The translations under genes and the position numbers were made by a program. Below are positions 52,045 through 54,123 of a DNA stretch of 54,123 bases, in pieces (position 1 is the first letter of the stretch; each line of letters opens with the position of its first letter). The notes under the pieces were generated by a model. It ran no database searches. It saw only the letters and a program-made list of their open reading frames with translations, and was not told where the DNA came from. Source of the stretch: Myxococcota bacterium (GTDB taxonomy: Bacteria; Myxococcota_A; Bradymonadia; UBA7976; UBA1532). Location of the stretch: assembly GCA_018813065.1 (NCBI GenBank), contig JAHJCH010000241.1, forward strand, positions 1-54,123, read 5' to 3'.

Positions 52045-52344
52045 TCAGATCTTGCCGACGAGCAGGAAGGCGATGATCAGGGCGTAGATGACGAGGGACT
52101 CGATCAGGGCGAGGCCGAGGATCATGGGGGTGAAGATCTTGCCCTGGGCGCCGGGGTTACGGGCGATGCCTTCGAGGGCGGCGGCGGCGGCCTTGCCCTG
52201 CGCCAGCGCGCCACCGAAGGCGGCGATGCTGATGGCGAAGGCGGCGGCGATGGCGACGGTGCCGCTGGGCTCACGGGTCGCGCCCTCAGCGAAGGCGGGG
52301 GCGGCGATAAAGAGGGTGGCGAAGGCGTAGAAGAAGCGCTTCAT
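52045..52344 (-). CDS. atpE: F0F1 ATP synthase subunit c, with N-terminal signal-like extension
   Basis: 99 aa from ATG 52344 (GGAG upstream). The first ~19 residues ([20 protein letters not shown]) look like a cleavable signal peptide, then the two-helix hairpin: helix 1 [20 protein letters not shown], loop ARNPGAQGK, helix 2 with ion-binding Glu82. Gln49, Glu82, Ser83 and Tyr87 match the ligand set of Na+-coupled c subunits such as Ilyobacter, though the Thr next to Ser is Leu here. It forms the rotor ring. It stands alone: subunits a and b are not adjacent in the window, and a strong terminator follows. Confidence 0.95.
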   Translation of the reverse strand: MKRFFYAFATLFIAAPAFAEGATREPSGTVAIAAAFAISIAAFGGALAQGKAAAAALEGIARNPGAQGKIFTPMILGLALIESLVIYALIIAFLLVGKI

Positions 52345-52506
52345 GGGGATCTCCACAGAGCAATGGCCCGCTGGGGGCGTAAATCCTCAGCCTCACGGCG
52401 CGCCCTCCTCTACTCTCTCTCTACACAAAACCACACAGGGGGCCGCGGGCTGGCGGCGATATAGCGGCTCAAGCGACAAAGCGCAAGGCGCAAAGGCGCA
52501 AAGGGC

Positions 52507-54123
52507 TCAGCCCTCCACGACCCGCCGCCAGCCGCGCTCGATGACATCGAAGAAGCGCGCTTGCAGCGTCGGCGGCTCATACAGCTTGATGCGCGCCCGC
52601 ATCGACGCCGCCTTCTCCGCCCGCCAGCCCGGCTCCAAGATCAGCCGATCCATCAACGCCTGCCAGCCCTCATAGTCCTCTGGCTGGAGCAGCAGATCGG
52701 GATCGCCGACGAAGATCGAGGCCACCGTCTCCTCTGGCAGCCAGTAGCGCCGCGCGAAGTCTTGATAGAAGGCCACCGAGGGCAGCCCCTCGGCCATGGC
52801 CTCCAAGATGGAGCTGCCGCCGCCCGAGGGGAAGAGATCGACGTAGATATCCGAGATCGCCAGCAGCTCCATCACGTCGCGGCGGAAGCCCGGCGTGATC
52901 ACGCGCGGCCGCGCGGGGTGATCCAACGGCAAGGCGTCGCCGACGGCCTCCAAGCCCACCAGCAGCAGGTACACATGGGGGTGGCGCAGCATCAAATGCC
53001 CCACCTCACGCCAGAACTCGGGCTGGGCGTAGCGCACCCCTCGGTTTACGGAGACCAACACCAGCGCGTCTGGGGGGATCTTGAACTCAGATCGACGCAG
53101 CTTCGCCTCTGAGGGCTTCTTATTGATCGTCGTCAAGGGGGGCGACGCTGAACAAGTGGCCTCTAGGTAGAGCTTGGAGGGCGTAAAGACCAGATCGATG
53201 GCCTGATGATACTCCGCTTGTTGGTGCTCCACGGCCGCTTGGAAGGGCGCGCAGCGCAGGTTCGCCAGCAGATTATGCTGGGGGACGAAGTAGATCGTCT
53301 GGAAGACCAGCGCGTCGATCTGATCGGCGACGATCTGGCGGGCGAGGAAGTCCACCTCACCCGAGGGGCTCAGCGGTTTGGCGGGGTGGCGCACCACGCA
53401 GCCGCGCCCCTCAAGCTCCGCCTTTGTCTTGTCATAGTCTTCTTTTTTGGCGACGGGCGCTTCATGGGACCAGCGCGAATAAAAGAACAGGTGGTGCCGC
53501 GCGGGATCATGGACGGCGGCGATGGGCAGATAGCTGCGCGTGGGCGCTTGGCGGCGGCTGAGGCCCTCCAAGACGAAGCCGATCCGCAGCCGACGCCCCG
53601 CCAGCGGCGCGCTGACCCGGTTGGCCTTGACCCACGGCGTCAATGTCAGCCGCCCCGCCAGCAGACGCATATAGGTGTGGATGTCCCAGTCGATCTCGGA
53701 GTAGAGATAATTGGGGGTGGCGCTGAACATTTGCTCGGAATAAATCGAGATGTAGATGATCCGCAGAAAATCATCGACGCGATCTTGCTCCAGAAGCGCG
53801 ACGGCGACCCGCTTCCACAGCGCCATCAGCGCGGGGATGTCCTCACGCGCCTTGTAGAGCTGGGCCAAGCGGTTGATCACCGGATCGGCGCCATAGCGGG
53901 AGAGCTTGGCGCAGCGCTCCAGCGTGATCTCCGCCAAGTCGGCGCGCCCAGCGTCGATCTGGCGCGTGGATTCATCGAAGAGGGCTTGGAGTCGTGGCTG
54001 CACCTCGGGGTCAAAGGCGGCCTCGGGGAGCACCCAGCCCGATCCGCGCTTGGGCGGGCGGTCGAGGGGCGGGATCGGGGGGCGCGGGCGCGGCGGACGG
54101 GCGCCCTGAGCGGGGATGCGCAG
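52507..54123 (-). CDS. Glycosyltransferase, GT41/SPINDLY-like (5' end outside window)
   Basis: Open to the right edge; a GTG at 54033 is the first start-like codon inside, but the frame continues upstream as a Pro/Arg-rich linker, so the gene probably begins beyond the window. Residues from the GTG: a helical TPR-like region (about 10-90; QIDAGRADLAEITLERCAKL), then a GT-B fold with LRIGFVLEGLSRR, LVLVSVNRGVRYAQPEFWRE, HPHVYLLLVGLEAVGD, GFRRDVMELLAISDIYVDLF and PSGGGSSILEAMAEGLPSVA, the last being the donor-sugar site. This resembles O-GlcNAc-transferase-type or predicted O-linked transferases. The sugar and acceptor are unknown. About 150 nt, probably with the atpE promoter, separate it from atpE. 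Confidence 0.85.
   Translation of the reverse strand: MRIPAQGARPPRPRPPIPPLDRPPKRGSGWVLPEAAFDPEVQPRLQALFDESTRQIDAGRADLAEITLERCAKLSRYGADPVINRLAQLYKAREDIPALMALWKRVAVALLEQDRVDDFLRIIYISIYSEQMFSATPNYLYSEIDWDIHTYMRLLAGRLTLTPWVKANRVSAPLAGRRLRIGFVLEGLSRRQAPTRSYLPIAAVHDPARHHLFFYSRWSHEAPVAKKEDYDKTKAELEGRGCVVRHPAKPLSPSGEVDFLARQIVADQIDALVFQTIYFVPQHNLLANLRCAPFQAAVEHQQAEYHQAIDLVFTPSKLYLEATCSASPPLTTINKKPSEAKLRRSEFKIPPDALVLVSVNRGVRYAQPEFWREVGHLMLRHPHVYLLLVGLEAVGDALPLDHPARPRVITPGFRRDVMELLAISDIYVDLFPSGGGSSILEAMAEGLPSVAFYQDFARRYWLPEETVASIFVGDPDLLLQPEDYEGWQALMDRLILEPGWRAEKAASMRARIKLYEPPTLQARFFDVIERGWRRVVEG

Overview
The window looks like chromosomal DNA from a high-GC, Gram-negative bacterium of the Myxococcota/Bradymonadota type. 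This is an inference from gene style, not from a marker gene. The signs are HEAT-repeat giants, a Ser/Thr kinase with PEGA repeats, PEGA/TPR lipoprotein-like proteins, a FecR-LysM-barrel protein, K+-dependent membrane pyrophosphatase, and many genes joined by 4-nt stop/start overlaps. No rRNA, tRNA, CRISPR array or transposase was seen.

Layout. (1) 1-9164, minus strand: an operon of a HEAT/BRCT protein followed by a giant beta-propeller/HEAT protein that runs off the left edge. (2) 9425-13729: an envelope block with a LysM/FecR/barrel protein, a small outer-membrane barrel, and an ECF sigma factor with a membrane anti-sigma-like TPR protein. (3) 13872-16300: an SGNH hydrolase plus MBOAT acyltransferase pair, likely for O-acetylating an extracytoplasmic glycan. 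(4) 16385-20839: polA and a GAF histidine kinase that abuts it.

(5) 20860-28860: an AT-rich island holding the most unusual content. A four-gene signalling module occurs twice in tandem: PAS-like histidine kinase, Roadblock/LC7 protein, ODP-type diiron metallo-beta-lactamase-fold protein, and receiver-DUF4388(PATAN)-TPR regulator. Two membrane proteins follow, an OmpA-like protein and a TM/coiled-coil/Roadblock protein. Copy B has intact phosphotransfer residues. Copy A has lost the kinase phospho-acceptor His and the receiver acidic pocket and Thr, while both ODP metal sites and both Roadblocks are kept (116 of 121 Roadblock residues identical). I read this as an oxygen/redox- or iron-sensing relay in which one arm signals without phosphotransfer.

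(6) 29386-34295, minus: a tyrosine catabolic operon (hppD, a VOC protein, fumarylacetoacetase, maleylacetoacetate isomerase) in which homogentisate dioxygenase is missing and the VOC protein sits in its place; an NtrC-type regulator lies upstream. (7) 34407-39168, minus: hppA, an unknown protein and a TPR protein. (8) 39210-41875, minus: a complete arginine-to-spermidine operon including a SpeD/pyruvoyl arginine decarboxylase fusion. (9) 41876-42426: an intergenic region packed with hairpins, then pgi. (10) 44028-54123, minus: YihY, Ser/Thr kinase, PEGA/TPR protein, a pseudo-rhomboid/rhomboid/CCG-protein/pepT operon, atpE with Na+-type ligands and its own terminator, and a glycosyltransferase cut by the right edge.
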